A stretch of DNA of 33,375 bases from Nocardioides sp. (GTDB lineage: Bacteria > Actinomycetota > Actinomycetes > Propionibacteriales > Nocardioidaceae): the NCBI GenBank assembly GCA_025965275.1, contig JAOPXG010000112.1, positions 1-33,375 of the forward strand, written 5' to 3'. The notes under the pieces were generated by a model. That model did not search any database and was not told the origin of the DNA. It saw nothing but the letters and a program-made list of their open reading frames with translations. Position 1 is the first letter of the stretch. Each line of letters opens with the position of its first letter. This document shows, piece after piece, positions 9,609-18,966 of the stretch. Both the position numbers and the translations under genes were made by a program.

Positions 9609-10057
9609 GCAGCAAACGAGGTTCCGGCACCTGCGCCTGCGCGGATCTGCCGATGAGTGAGTGGAGGCAACCGGACCGCCAGGTTGTCCTCGCGGCGCTC
9701 AGCCTGGGTTCTGTTGGCGTGCGCGGTCTTTGTGCCGCGCTACGCAGAACTGCACCCCGTGGGCGACGCCGTTGTCGGCCCGAGCGGTGCTACCGCGATT
9801 GCAGGGGGCCGCGCTGTGTGGGCCACGGCGGTCACCGGATTTCGGCGCGGGCGCTGTGGGAGGTGTGTTGACGGGCCCCGCTCTAGCGTAGTCAGCCTTG
9901 ATCGTCTACATCGGGCTCTTCCTGCGGTGATCTCACGTGCGGACGGCATTCGACCATCCGGCCATGAGCCGAAGCCGCCCAGCGGCGCGGCTGATGGAGG
10001 CGGCCCGTGTGCGCCCAGCGACGGTCGGCTCGGTGAGGGCCGGCGACTTCCGGTCGC

Positions 10058-12733
10058 TCAGTGAGTCAGCACCAGCTCGGCGAGGCGGGGGTTCTCGGCA
10101 GCGAAGCGGGTGGGCGGGATCCGCACACGCACAGCGTCGGTGGCCATGGGCGGGAACGACGCCTGGTCGGTGCCGGATGCTGCGCCGGTGATGCTCGCGA
10201 CCGTTTGCCAGGCGCCGCGCTGGTGGATCTGGATCCGGTAGGTGGCCAACGGCCGGGTGAGCCACGTCAGGGTGGCGTGCCCGACCGTTTGGGGTCCGGC
10301 GAGCCGCACGGTGTAGGTGCTCGCGGTTGCGGGGTCCGAGGCGGGTGCCCAGGCCGTGGCGGGGCTGCCGTCGACGGCGGCCTCGGGCGGCGCACTCGGG
10401 TCCGCGGTGGTGACCCGGGCGCTGGCCGGGCGGCACAGAGCAAGGTTGTCGTCGTTCGCGTGAGCCTGCCGGGTGGGCACGGTGAGCGGCTCGCTCCGGG
10501 AGAGCACCTGCGACCCCGTGGATGAGTGGACCCGCATCGGAGATCCGCTGCGCAGGGTGACGGTGGTGCGCGTGGCCGCCAGATCGATGTCGAACGTGCG
10601 TCCGCGCCACCGCAGACCGGTCAGGCGCAGGCCGTGCGCGAGCGCCGGAGGAAGCGTCGGGTCGAGTGCGATCCCGTCCGACCGCCACCGGAGCCCCGGG
10701 TAGCCATACAGGAATTCCTGCAGGAAGCCGCCCTCCCCGGTCAGGAACGTGAACACGCCCTGCCCGCTGCGCGCCTCGGTGAACTGCTCGTACGGCGCCT
10801 TCGCGAAGGGATCGACGCTGCGACGGGTGTAGGTCCAATCCGCGCAACCCTGCCCGAGCTGTGCGGCCACGACGCTGTTGACCGAGTCGGTCATCGCCGG
10901 GCCATCCGGGTCGTAGCGCAGCGCGTAGTAGTCCAGGTCGGAGCGGTCGACCGCCGGGTCCTGCGGATACTCCCACGGGTAGGTGAGGAGCACGGCGTCC
11001 GCCTGCTTCACCTGTTGACCCGCGTAGCCATCGAACTCCGGCCGCGCGGACGGGGTGCCGTCGAGCTGCTGCGGTTGCTGTACGACGAGCCCGTCGGCGA
11101 CGGCCGTCCACCGCCGCGGCGCCGCTCGCCCCAGCACCTCGGCTGCCCGACTGGCCAGGCGAAGCGTGGTGGCTGCCGTTGCGTTCGTGTAGACCTCGTC
11201 ATCGACCGGCCAGTTCTCCTCGTCGGGCCCCTCGATGCGACTGATCTCGTAGCGGTCCCCGGTCCGCTCGGCGCGGCTTGCCCAGAACGCCGCCGCCCCG
11301 CGCAGCACTGGCCATCCCCTGGTGCGCAGCCATTCGCGGTCTCCGGTGGCGAGGTAGTACTGCCACTGCGCCAGCGCCACGTCAGAAGTCACGTGCTGCT
11401 CCAGCCGTCCTGTCTCCGCCCAGGTCGGCGTGACCTCGTCGCCGGTCAGGGCGCTCTCCCAGGCGAAGCGCATCCCCTCGTAGCCGGTGCGCGAGGCGTT
11501 GCGGGCGGCCCCCGCACGCGTGCGGTACCGGTAGTCCACCACCGTGCTCGCCACGTCCGGGTGCTGCGCGAGAAGGGCGGGGTACATCCAGGTCTCGGCG
11601 TCCCAGAAGACGTGGTCGTTGTAGCCACCCGCCGAGAGGCCGACCGGGCTGATGCTCCAGTCCACATCCGGTCGCGCGCTTGCGAGGAGGTAGAACATGC
11701 CGGCTCTGATCCGGCGTTGGAGCTCGGGCCGGCCGGGCACGACGACGTCGTGACGCCACACCTGCGCCCAGGCGGCAACATTGCGGCGCTCGATCACTCG
11801 TGGCGAGAGCGTGGACGCCCGGCGGGCGGCCGCCGCCGGGGTGCGGGAGTCCTCGGAGGTGGCGAAACCGACCACCTTGGTGAAGCGATAGCTGTGTCCC
11901 GCACGCACGCGGACGGTCGCCGTCCTGCGCACGGACATCCCCGAGGTGGAGGCCGTCAGGGACGACCGCGCCGGCACGTGCAGCCGGGCGGCCTCCGCGA
12001 CGAGGGTCCCGGTGCCCTTGGCGCGTACGGCGAGCTGGGTGAGCGGCCGTCGGGCGGACGCGTGCACCCTTGACAGGGCACCGGGCGTCAGCAGGGCGCC
12101 CGCGCCCATCACGTCGCGCACCTGCAGCCGCCCACTCCACTGCGGCTGCACCTGGACGGTGACGAGCCCGGTCCGTGGGTGGGCACGGTCGAGCAGGACC
12201 TGGTACCGGAGGAGGGTCGTTCGGCCTGCGGTGGTCACCGTCGAGGCCGTGACGACCGTGCCCCGACGCAGGTCGAGGACCTGGCGGTACTCGGCGCCGC
12301 TGGCCGCGTCAAGCTTCTGGCCGCGGGCGAGCACGTCGAGCTGAGTCCAGCCGGGCAGGTTGACCGCTCCCTGATGCTGGATCCCGCCGCCGACGGTGTC
12401 CGGCACGTCGGCGTACACACCCGCGATGTGGGTCTCGGTGACGATCGGCCCGGCGGCGTAACCGGCGCCGGCCGATGGCACTCGGGTCCCGACGTAGCCG
12501 TTGCCGACGTAGGCAGGAGCCGACGCGGCTGCCGACGCCGACGTGGTGGCCAGGCGCCACGAGGATCCCGTGGCCCGGTGCTGAGCTGCCGCTGTCGTCG
12601 CCGCCGTGGCCGGCGCTGCGAGAACGGTGAGCGGCGTCCCGATCAGGCAGGTGGACACGACGCCGGCGACGAGGGTGCTCGTCCGCGCGTGGTGCGCGCG
12701 GCGCGGCTGCCGGGACGTGAGGGCTTCCGGCAT
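10058..12733 (-). CDS. Secreted GH65-like glycoside hydrolase (acid trehalase/kojibiose-hydrolase-like) with C-terminal F5/8 type C (discoidin)-like domain
   Basis: N-terminal signal-like segment; VFWDAETWMYPALL, GPDEENWPVDDEVYTNA; C-terminal ASARVTTADPSAPPEAAVDGSPATAWAPA... discoidin-like. Confidence 0.85.
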   Translation of the reverse strand: MPEALTSRQPRRAHHARTSTLVAGVVSTCLIGTPLTVLAAPATAATTAAAQHRATGSSWRLATTSASAAASAPAYVGNGYVGTRVPSAGAGYAAGPIVTETHIAGVYADVPDTVGGGIQHQGAVNLPGWTQLDVLARGQKLDAASGAEYRQVLDLRRGTVVTASTVTTAGRTTLLRYQVLLDRAHPRTGLVTVQVQPQWSGRLQVRDVMGAGALLTPGALSRVHASARRPLTQLAVRAKGTGTLVAEAARLHVPARSSLTASTSGMSVRRTATVRVRAGHSYRFTKVVGFATSEDSRTPAAAARRASTLSPRVIERRNVAAWAQVWRHDVVVPGRPELQRRIRAGMFYLLASARPDVDWSISPVGLSAGGYNDHVFWDAETWMYPALLAQHPDVASTVVDYRYRTRAGAARNASRTGYEGMRFAWESALTGDEVTPTWAETGRLEQHVTSDVALAQWQYYLATGDREWLRTRGWPVLRGAAAFWASRAERTGDRYEISRIEGPDEENWPVDDEVYTNATAATTLRLASRAAEVLGRAAPRRWTAVADGLVVQQPQQLDGTPSARPEFDGYAGQQVKQADAVLLTYPWEYPQDPAVDRSDLDYYALRYDPDGPAMTDSVNSVVAAQLGQGCADWTYTRRSVDPFAKAPYEQFTEARSGQGVFTFLTGEGGFLQEFLYGYPGLRWRSDGIALDPTLPPALAHGLRLTGLRWRGRTFDIDLAATRTTVTLRSGSPMRVHSSTGSQVLSRSEPLTVPTRQAHANDDNLALCRPASARVTTADPSAPPEAAVDGSPATAWAPASDPATASTYTVRLAGPQTVGHATLTWLTRPLATYRIQIHQRGAWQTVASITGAASGTDQASFPPMATDAVRVRIPPTRFAAENPRLAELVLTH

Positions 12734-12982
12734 GGCGAACTCCTCTCCGTGCCCGGCGCAGACCCGAGTGACGAACGGCCGCGCACGTGAGCCCAGTCCC
12801 CCAAACGGGAGAATTCATGCGCGCGACGGCCACCGTGCCGGCACGGACGTGCACACGCCGCGCCCCGCGGCAGCGTACTCGCCAGCACGTTGTCGGAGCA
12901 CTACCTGAAGGCAGAACTCAGAGTCCATCGGCGGCAGAGGACGATGGGCCCCACGCGAAGGACGTGGGACCCATCTCTGCGG

Positions 12983-13627
12983 TCAGGCCGTCGGGGGGAA
13001 CCTCACCCCGGTGTTGGCGTGGCACCGGTAGCCGAAGGGGTTCTTGGCGAGGTACTGCTGGTGGTGATCCTCGGCGTAGTAGTACGTCGGGGCCTCCCGC
13101 ACCTCGGTGGTGATGTCGCCCAGGCGGCGGCGGGTGAGCTCGTCGCCGTACACCTGGGTGAGCTCACGGGCGGTCTGCTCCTGCTCGGGCGTGGTGAAGT
13201 AGATCGCCGAGCGGTACTGCGTGCCGATGTCGTTGCCCTGGCGATAGCCCTGGGTCGGGTCGTGGACCTCGAAGAACTTCTTCACGAGGTCGGCGTACGA
13301 GACGACCGAGGGGTCGAAGACGATCCGGACGGCCTCGGTGTGGTTGGTCGCACCGGAGCAGACCTCCTCGTACGACGGGTGCGGCGTGGTGCCGCCGGCG
13401 TACCCGACGGAGGTCGACCAGACGCCCGGCAGCTGCCAGTAGATCTCCTCGGCGCCCCAGAAGCAGCCGAGCCCGAAGAAGGCCACCTCGTAGCCCTCGG
13501 GCACGTCATCGGTGACGAGGGGCGCGTCGAGGACCTTGTGCTTCTCGGACAGGGGGAAGTTGCGCTCGCTGCGACCCTTCAGGGTCTGCTCGGGGGCGAC
13601 CATCTGGGCCTTGCGGGTGAGGAACAC
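12983..13627 (-). CDS. msrA: Peptide-methionine (S)-S-oxide reductase MsrA
   Basis: AFFGLGCFWGAEEIYWQLPGVWSTSVGYAGG...YEEVCSGATNHTEAV; GTG start with AAGGAG upstream. Confidence 0.95.
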   Translation of the reverse strand: MFLTRKAQMVAPEQTLKGRSERNFPLSEKHKVLDAPLVTDDVPEGYEVAFFGLGCFWGAEEIYWQLPGVWSTSVGYAGGTTPHPSYEEVCSGATNHTEAVRIVFDPSVVSYADLVKKFFEVHDPTQGYRQGNDIGTQYRSAIYFTTPEQEQTARELTQVYGDELTRRRLGDITTEVREAPTYYYAEDHHQQYLAKNPFGYRCHANTGVRFPPTA

Positions 13628-13700
13628 GGGTTCTCCTTCTTTCGGAGTGCTGTTGCACAGTCTCTAACACCGCTGGTGACCCGGACGTTCCCGCTCTCCC

Positions 13701-13748
13701 GGTGCTCGAGGTGCGAAGGCCCGCCAGGCCCGAGCCTCGAAACCACCA
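13701..13748. repeat. Possible REP-like imperfect palindrome
   Basis: ggtgctcgaggtgcgaaggcccgccaggcccgagcctcgaaaccacc; TCGAGG/CCTCGA arms and outer GGT/ACC. Only one copy seen in the window. Confidence 0.3.
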
Positions 13749-13776
13749 CTTCGCGACACCCGGATAGCCTCGGGGG

Positions 13777-14940
13777 ATGAGCTCTCAGCAGCACCGCAGC
13801 AAGTCCGGCTTCGAGACGCGTGCGATCCACGCCGGCTACGAGCCCGACGCGGCGACCGGCGCGGTGATCCCGCCCATCTACGCGACCAGCACCTACAAGC
13901 AGGACGGGGTCGGTGGCCTGCGCGGCGGCTACGAGTACAGCCGCTCCGCCAACCCGACCCGCACCGCGCTCGAGGGCAACATCGCGGCGCTGGAGGAGGG
14001 GGAGCGCGGTTTCGCGTTCGCCTCCGGCCTGGCCGCGGAGGACACGCTGGTGCGGTCGCTGTGCCGCCCGGGCGACCACGTGGTGATCCCGGACGACGCG
14101 TACGGCGGCACGTTCCGCCTCTTCGACAAGGTCGAGCAGGTCTGGGGCCTCGGGCACAGCCCGGCGCCGGTCTCCGACGTCAACCGCGTCGCCGCCGCGA
14201 TCCGGCCGGGGGAGACCAAGCTGGTGTGGGTCGAGACCCCGACCAACCCGCTCCTCAACATCGGCGACATCGAGGCCCTCGCGGCCGTCGCCCACGACGC
14301 GGGCGCCCTGCTCGTGGTCGACAACACCTTCGCCTCGCCGTACCTCCAGCAGCCGCTGACCCTCGGCGCCGACGTGGTCGTCCACTCGACCACGAAGTAC
14401 TGCGGCGGCCACTCGGACGTCGTCGGCGGCGCCCTGGTCGTCAAGGACCTCGAGATCGCGGAGAAGCTGACCTTCCACCAGAACGCGATCGGCGCCGTCG
14501 CCGGGCCGTTCGACGCCTGGCTCACCCTGCGCGGGTTGAAGACGCTCGCGCTGCGGATGGAGCGCCACTGCGACAACGCCGAGAAGGTCGTCGACTTCCT
14601 GACCTCCCACCCGGCAGTGGGCGATGTGATCTACCCCGGCCTCGAGACCCACCCCGGCCATGAGGTCGCGCGGCGCCAGATGAGGCGCTTCGGCGGCATG
14701 GTGTCCTTCCGCGTGAACGGCGGCGAGTCCCAGGCCCTCGCGGTCTGCGAGCGCACCGAGGTCTTCACGCTCGGCGAGTCCCTCGGCGGGGTCGAGTCGC
14801 TGATCGAGCACCCGGGCCGGATGACCCACGCCAGCGTCGCCGGCACCGACCTCGAGGTCCCGAGCGACCTGGTCCGGCTCAGCGTCGGCATCGAGACCGC
14901 GGACGACCTCATCGCGGACCTCGAACGTGCCCTCGACTGA
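13777..14940 (+). CDS. metB: Cystathionine gamma-synthase
   Basis: GFETRAIHAGYEPD...YEYSRSANPTRTALE...STTKYCGGHSDVVGGALV (PLP lysine region). Confidence 0.93.
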   Translation: MSSQQHRSKSGFETRAIHAGYEPDAATGAVIPPIYATSTYKQDGVGGLRGGYEYSRSANPTRTALEGNIAALEEGERGFAFASGLAAEDTLVRSLCRPGDHVVIPDDAYGGTFRLFDKVEQVWGLGHSPAPVSDVNRVAAAIRPGETKLVWVETPTNPLLNIGDIEALAAVAHDAGALLVVDNTFASPYLQQPLTLGADVVVHSTTKYCGGHSDVVGGALVVKDLEIAEKLTFHQNAIGAVAGPFDAWLTLRGLKTLALRMERHCDNAEKVVDFLTSHPAVGDVIYPGLETHPGHEVARRQMRRFGGMVSFRVNGGESQALAVCERTEVFTLGESLGGVESLIEHPGRMTHASVAGTDLEVPSDLVRLSVGIETADDLIADLERALD

Positions 14941-16255
14941 AGCAGTCTGCGTCGACTTCGGCTCCACGTTCACCAAGGCTGCGCTGGTCGACCTGACCAC
15001 CGGCCGGATCGTCGCCTCCGCGTCTCACCCGACGACGGTCGACACCGACGTCCTCGACGGGTACGACGCGTGCCTCGCCGAGCTCGTCCGCCAGGACCCC
15101 CGCGCGGCCGGCGCCGAGGTGCTGGCCTGCTCCAGCGCCGGAGGCGGGCTGCGGATCGCGGTGGTCGGCAACGAGGAGCTGGTCACCGCCGAGGCCGGCC
15201 GCCGGGTCGCTCTCTCCAGCGGCGGCAAGGTCGTCTCGGTCGTGGCGATGGCCTCCGGTGGCGACGTCAACCGCCTCGACGGCCCCGACGTGGTGCTGCT
15301 GACCGGCGGCACCGACGGCGGCAACAGCGAGGTGCTCCTGCGGGCCGCGCGTGACCTCGTCGAGTCCGGCTGGACCGGCCCCGTCGTGGTCGCCGGCAAC
15401 GTCGAGGTGCAGGCCGAGGTCGGCGCGATCCTCGGCGACGTGCCGCACGTGCTCGCCGACAACGTCGTCCCCACGATCGGCGTGCTCGCGCCCGAGTCCG
15501 CCCGCGCCGCCATCCGGGAGGTGTTCCTGGCCCACGTCATCGGCGGCAAGCACCTCAGCCAGCGCGCCGACTTCACGACCATGGTGCGCGGCGCGACGCC
15601 GGACGTCGTGCTGACCGGTGTCGAGCTGCTCGCCCGGGGTGGCGGCGACGTCGTCGTCGTGGACGTCGGGGGAGCGACGACCGACGTGCACTCGGTGGTC
15701 GAGCTCGACCCCGACTCGATCGGCCGCGAGGTCGTCGCCACGACCCGGGTCACCCGGACGGTCGAGGGCGACCTCGGCATGCGCTGGTCGGCCGTGAGCA
15801 CGGTCGAGGCCGCGGAGCTTCCCGAGCTGACGGAAGCCGCACGTCGACGCCACGAGGACCCGGCGTACCTCCCCGAGGACGACGCCGAGCGGGACGCCGA
15901 CGAGGCGATCGCGCGGGCGGCCGTCGGGCTGGCGCTGCGCCGTCACGCCGGCCGGTCGAAGGTCGTCGTCAGTCCGGAGGGACGGGTCGTCGAGCGCACC
16001 GGCAAGGACCTGCGCGAGGTCGACCTGCTCGTCGGGTCGGGCGGCGTGCTGCGCAACGGCCGGCCCGGGGTCGCCGATCGGGTGCTCGACGGCAGCACCG
16101 GCGCGGACCTCGAGGGCGGGTGGCAGCTGCCGCGCCGCGCGCGGGTCGTCGTCGACACCGACTACGTGCTGGCAGCGGCCGGGCTGCTCGCGGCCGAGCA
16201 TCCGGAGGCGGCGTACCGGCTGGCGCTGACGCTGGTCGACGGGTCCGCTGTATAG
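14927..16255 (+). CDS. glmL: GlmL/MutL-family (glutamate mutase accessory, ASKHA-type ATPase)
   Basis: VCVDFGSTFTKAALVDL...LACSSAGGGLRIAVVGNEE...LLTGGTDGGN...VVDVGGATTDVHSV; GTG start inside the metB 3' end. Confidence 0.88.
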   Translation: MPSTEAVCVDFGSTFTKAALVDLTTGRIVASASHPTTVDTDVLDGYDACLAELVRQDPRAAGAEVLACSSAGGGLRIAVVGNEELVTAEAGRRVALSSGGKVVSVVAMASGGDVNRLDGPDVVLLTGGTDGGNSEVLLRAARDLVESGWTGPVVVAGNVEVQAEVGAILGDVPHVLADNVVPTIGVLAPESARAAIREVFLAHVIGGKHLSQRADFTTMVRGATPDVVLTGVELLARGGGDVVVVDVGGATTDVHSVVELDPDSIGREVVATTRVTRTVEGDLGMRWSAVSTVEAAELPELTEAARRRHEDPAYLPEDDAERDADEAIARAAVGLALRRHAGRSKVVVSPEGRVVERTGKDLREVDLLVGSGGVLRNGRPGVADRVLDGSTGADLEGGWQLPRRARVVVDTDYVLAAAGLLAAEHPEAAYRLALTLVDGSAV

Positions 16256-16265
16256 CCTGTCCAGC

Positions 16266-17645
16266 GTGAGCAACGACGCTGACGGACCGGACGGCGCGAG
16301 CGTCCCCGAAGACGACTCCACCGCGCACGGCGGGAGCCGTCGCCGGCTCCCGGGAATCCGACTGCGCCCACGCGCGACGGACGGGGCGACCGAGAGCGAG
16401 AAACGGCTCGCCAGCCGGCTCGCCCACCAGTTCGCCCACCTCCGCGACGAGCGTCAGGCGCAGCTGACCATGCCGTTGGTCGTCGCCGAGGCGCCGACGG
16501 CCGCGCCCTCGCACGTGCCGGCGGGTGTCGACCTGGCCGCCGCCTGGGCGTGGCGGTTCCTGGTCATCGTCGGCGCAGGTGCGGTCCTCTTCACGGCGAT
16601 CGGGTTCCTCTCCGAGGTCGTGCTCCCCGTCGTGATCGCGCTGCTCATCACCGCGTTGGTGATCCCGGTCGTCGACGCCCTGGTGCGGGTCGGCATCCCC
16701 CGCGGTCTAGCGGCGCTCGGGGTCGTCGTCGCGGGCATCGCCCTGGTCGGGCTGCTGCTCACCCTCGCCGGCCAGCAGATCGCTACCGGCGCGACCGACC
16801 TCGCCGACCAGACCGTCGCCGGCCTCGGCGAGATCAAGGACTGGTTGCGCGACGGCCCGTTGCACGCCAGCGACTCGCAGATCAACGACTACATCGACCG
16901 CGCGCAGGCGGCCATCTCCGACCAGTCCGACAACGGCAAGATCGTCGGCCGGATCACCGAGGTCAGCTCGGCGGTCGGGCACGTCTTCGCCGGCTTCTTC
17001 ATCGTGCTGTTCTCGACCTACTTCTTCCTCGCCGACGGCTCCCGCATCTGGGCCTGGATCGTCCGGCTCTCGCCGCGCGCGGCGCGCGGCCACGTCGACA
17101 GCTCGGGCCGGGTCGCCTGGATCTCGCTGACCCAGTTCGTGCGGGCCACGGTCATCGTCGCGGCCACGGATGCCCTCGGGATCGCCATCGGCGCGGCAGT
17201 GCTGGGCGTGCCGTTCGTGCTCGCGATCGGCGTGCTCGTCTTCCTCGGCGCCTTCGTCCCGCTGGTCGGTGCCACGGTGGCCGGGGCGGTCGCGGTGCTG
17301 GTCGCCCTGGTGGCGAACGGGCCGATCACCGCCCTGCTGATGCTGGCGGTCATCATCGGCGTCCAGCAGCTCGAGGCCCACGTGCTCCAGCCGTTCCTCA
17401 TGGGCCGGTGGGTCTCGGTGCACCCGCTCGCGGTCATCCTCGCGATCGCGACCGGCATCCTGGTCGCCGGCGTCGCCGGCGCGCTGGTCGCCGTCCCGAT
17501 CGCCGCAGCGCTCAACGCCGTCGTCCAGCACCTCGCGGCCTACACCAGTCCGGGGGACGATCCGGTCGAGGAGCTCGCCGAGGACTACGAGGAGACGGGG
17601 GAGACCGTGGAGATCCCGGACCACGACGGCGTCCGTGATGAGTGA
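16266..17645 (+). CDS. AI-2E-family transporter
   Basis: Multi-TM; VVLPVVIALLITALVIPVVDAL ... IIGVQQLEAHVLQPFLMGRWVSVHPLAVILAI. Confidence 0.92.
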   Translation: MSNDADGPDGASVPEDDSTAHGGSRRRLPGIRLRPRATDGATESEKRLASRLAHQFAHLRDERQAQLTMPLVVAEAPTAAPSHVPAGVDLAAAWAWRFLVIVGAGAVLFTAIGFLSEVVLPVVIALLITALVIPVVDALVRVGIPRGLAALGVVVAGIALVGLLLTLAGQQIATGATDLADQTVAGLGEIKDWLRDGPLHASDSQINDYIDRAQAAISDQSDNGKIVGRITEVSSAVGHVFAGFFIVLFSTYFFLADGSRIWAWIVRLSPRAARGHVDSSGRVAWISLTQFVRATVIVAATDALGIAIGAAVLGVPFVLAIGVLVFLGAFVPLVGATVAGAVAVLVALVANGPITALLMLAVIIGVQQLEAHVLQPFLMGRWVSVHPLAVILAIATGILVAGVAGALVAVPIAAALNAVVQHLAAYTSPGDDPVEELAEDYEETGETVEIPDHDGVRDE

Positions 17646-18852
17646 CGTGCCGACCGTCGGCCTCGCCGACATCGAGGAGGCCCGCCGGGTCCTGGCCGGC
17701 GTGGCGATCAACACCCCCATGGAGGAGTCGCGCTGGCTCTCCGCGCTCGCCGGCGGGCCGGTGTCGCTCAAGTGCGAGAACCTCCAGCGCACCGGCTCGT
17801 TCAAGGCCCGCGGCGCCTACCTCCGCATCTCCCGGCTCTCACCCGAGGAGCGCGCGCACGGCGTGGTCGCGGCCTCGGCCGGCAACCACGCCCAGGGCGT
17901 CGCGCTCGCGGCCCAGCTGCTCGGCATCAAGGCGACCGTCTTCATGCCCGAGGGCGCCCCGATCCCGAAGGAGAAGGCCACCCGCGGGTACGGCGCCGAC
18001 GTGTCCTTCCACGGCCGCTACCTCGAGGACGCGCTCGTCGAGGCGAAGGCCTTCGCCGACCGCACCGGCGCGGTGCTGATCCATCCCTTCGACCACGTCG
18101 ACATCGTCGCCGGTCAGGGGACGGCCGGCCTCGAGATCCTCGAGCAGGCGCCCGACGTGCAGACCGTGCTCGTGCCGACCGGCGGCGGGGGACTGCTGGC
18201 CGGCATCGCGATCGCGGTGAAGTCGCTGCGGCCCGACGTCCGGGTCATCGGCGTCCAGGCCGCGGGTGCCGCCGCCTATCCCGCGTCGCTCGCTCAGGGA
18301 GCTCCCGTCGCCCTCGAGTCGATGACCACGATGGCCGACGGCATCGCGGTCGGGCTGCCGGGCCAGATCACCTTCGCCGCCGTACGCGACCACGTCGACG
18401 ACATCATCACGGTCTCGGAGGACTCGCTCGCGCGGGCGGTGCTCGCCGTGCTCGAGCGGGCCAAGATGCTCGTCGAGCCGGCCGGCGCCGCCGCGGTGGC
18501 GGCCGTGCTCGATGACCCGACGCGGTTCGAGACACCCGCCGTCGCGGTGCTCTCGGGCGGCAACATCGACCCGCTCCTGCTGGGCAAGGTGATCCGGCAC
18601 GGCATGGCCGCCGCCGGCCGCTACCTCAACCTGCACGTCTGCATCCCCGACCTCCCGGGCGGCCTGGCGCGGCTGCTCACCGACATCAGCGAGGTCGGCG
18701 GCAACGTGCTCGAGGTCGTCCACGAGCGGATCTCACCGACCCTGCACCTCGACGAGGTCGAGGTGCATCTGCAGCTCGAGACCCGCGGCGAGCCGCACAC
18801 CCGGCTGCTGATGGCCCGCCTCCGCGAGCGCGGCTACCGCGTCGTGGAGTAG
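17638..18852 (+). CDS. ilvA: Threonine ammonia-lyase (biodegradative-like, with C-terminal ACT-like domain)
   Basis: CENLQRTGSFKARGAY (PLP Lys), ASAGNHAQGVA, VPTGGGGLLAGIA, C-terminal LPGGLARLLTDISEVGGNVLEV. Confidence 0.92.
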   Translation: MSDVPTVGLADIEEARRVLAGVAINTPMEESRWLSALAGGPVSLKCENLQRTGSFKARGAYLRISRLSPEERAHGVVAASAGNHAQGVALAAQLLGIKATVFMPEGAPIPKEKATRGYGADVSFHGRYLEDALVEAKAFADRTGAVLIHPFDHVDIVAGQGTAGLEILEQAPDVQTVLVPTGGGGLLAGIAIAVKSLRPDVRVIGVQAAGAAAYPASLAQGAPVALESMTTMADGIAVGLPGQITFAAVRDHVDDIITVSEDSLARAVLAVLERAKMLVEPAGAAAVAAVLDDPTRFETPAVAVLSGGNIDPLLLGKVIRHGMAAAGRYLNLHVCIPDLPGGLARLLTDISEVGGNVLEVVHERISPTLHLDEVEVHLQLETRGEPHTRLLMARLRERGYRVVE

Positions 18853-18878
18853 GTCGACGTAGGCACGTCGGCTGCGGC

Positions 18879-18966
18879 GGTCTCGACACGCGGGTCGCGA
18901 CTTCGCGAGCTCAGTCGCGCCGCTCGCTCGACCACCATCAGCGGATCCGCTGACGCGTCTCCGCTC
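18879..18966. repeat. 88-bp intergenic repeat, copy 2, between convergent ilvA and greA
   Basis: Same orientation as copy 1; contains CAGCGGATCCGCTG (perfect 14-bp palindrome) and CGCGACT...AGTCGCG stem. Confidence 0.95.

Noticed and set aside
10526-12073. 515-aa plus-strand ORF
   Set aside because: Antisense to the GH65-like gene, which has clear family motifs on the minus strand.
13579-15000. 473-aa minus-strand ORF
   Set aside because: Antisense to metB; no independent coding support.
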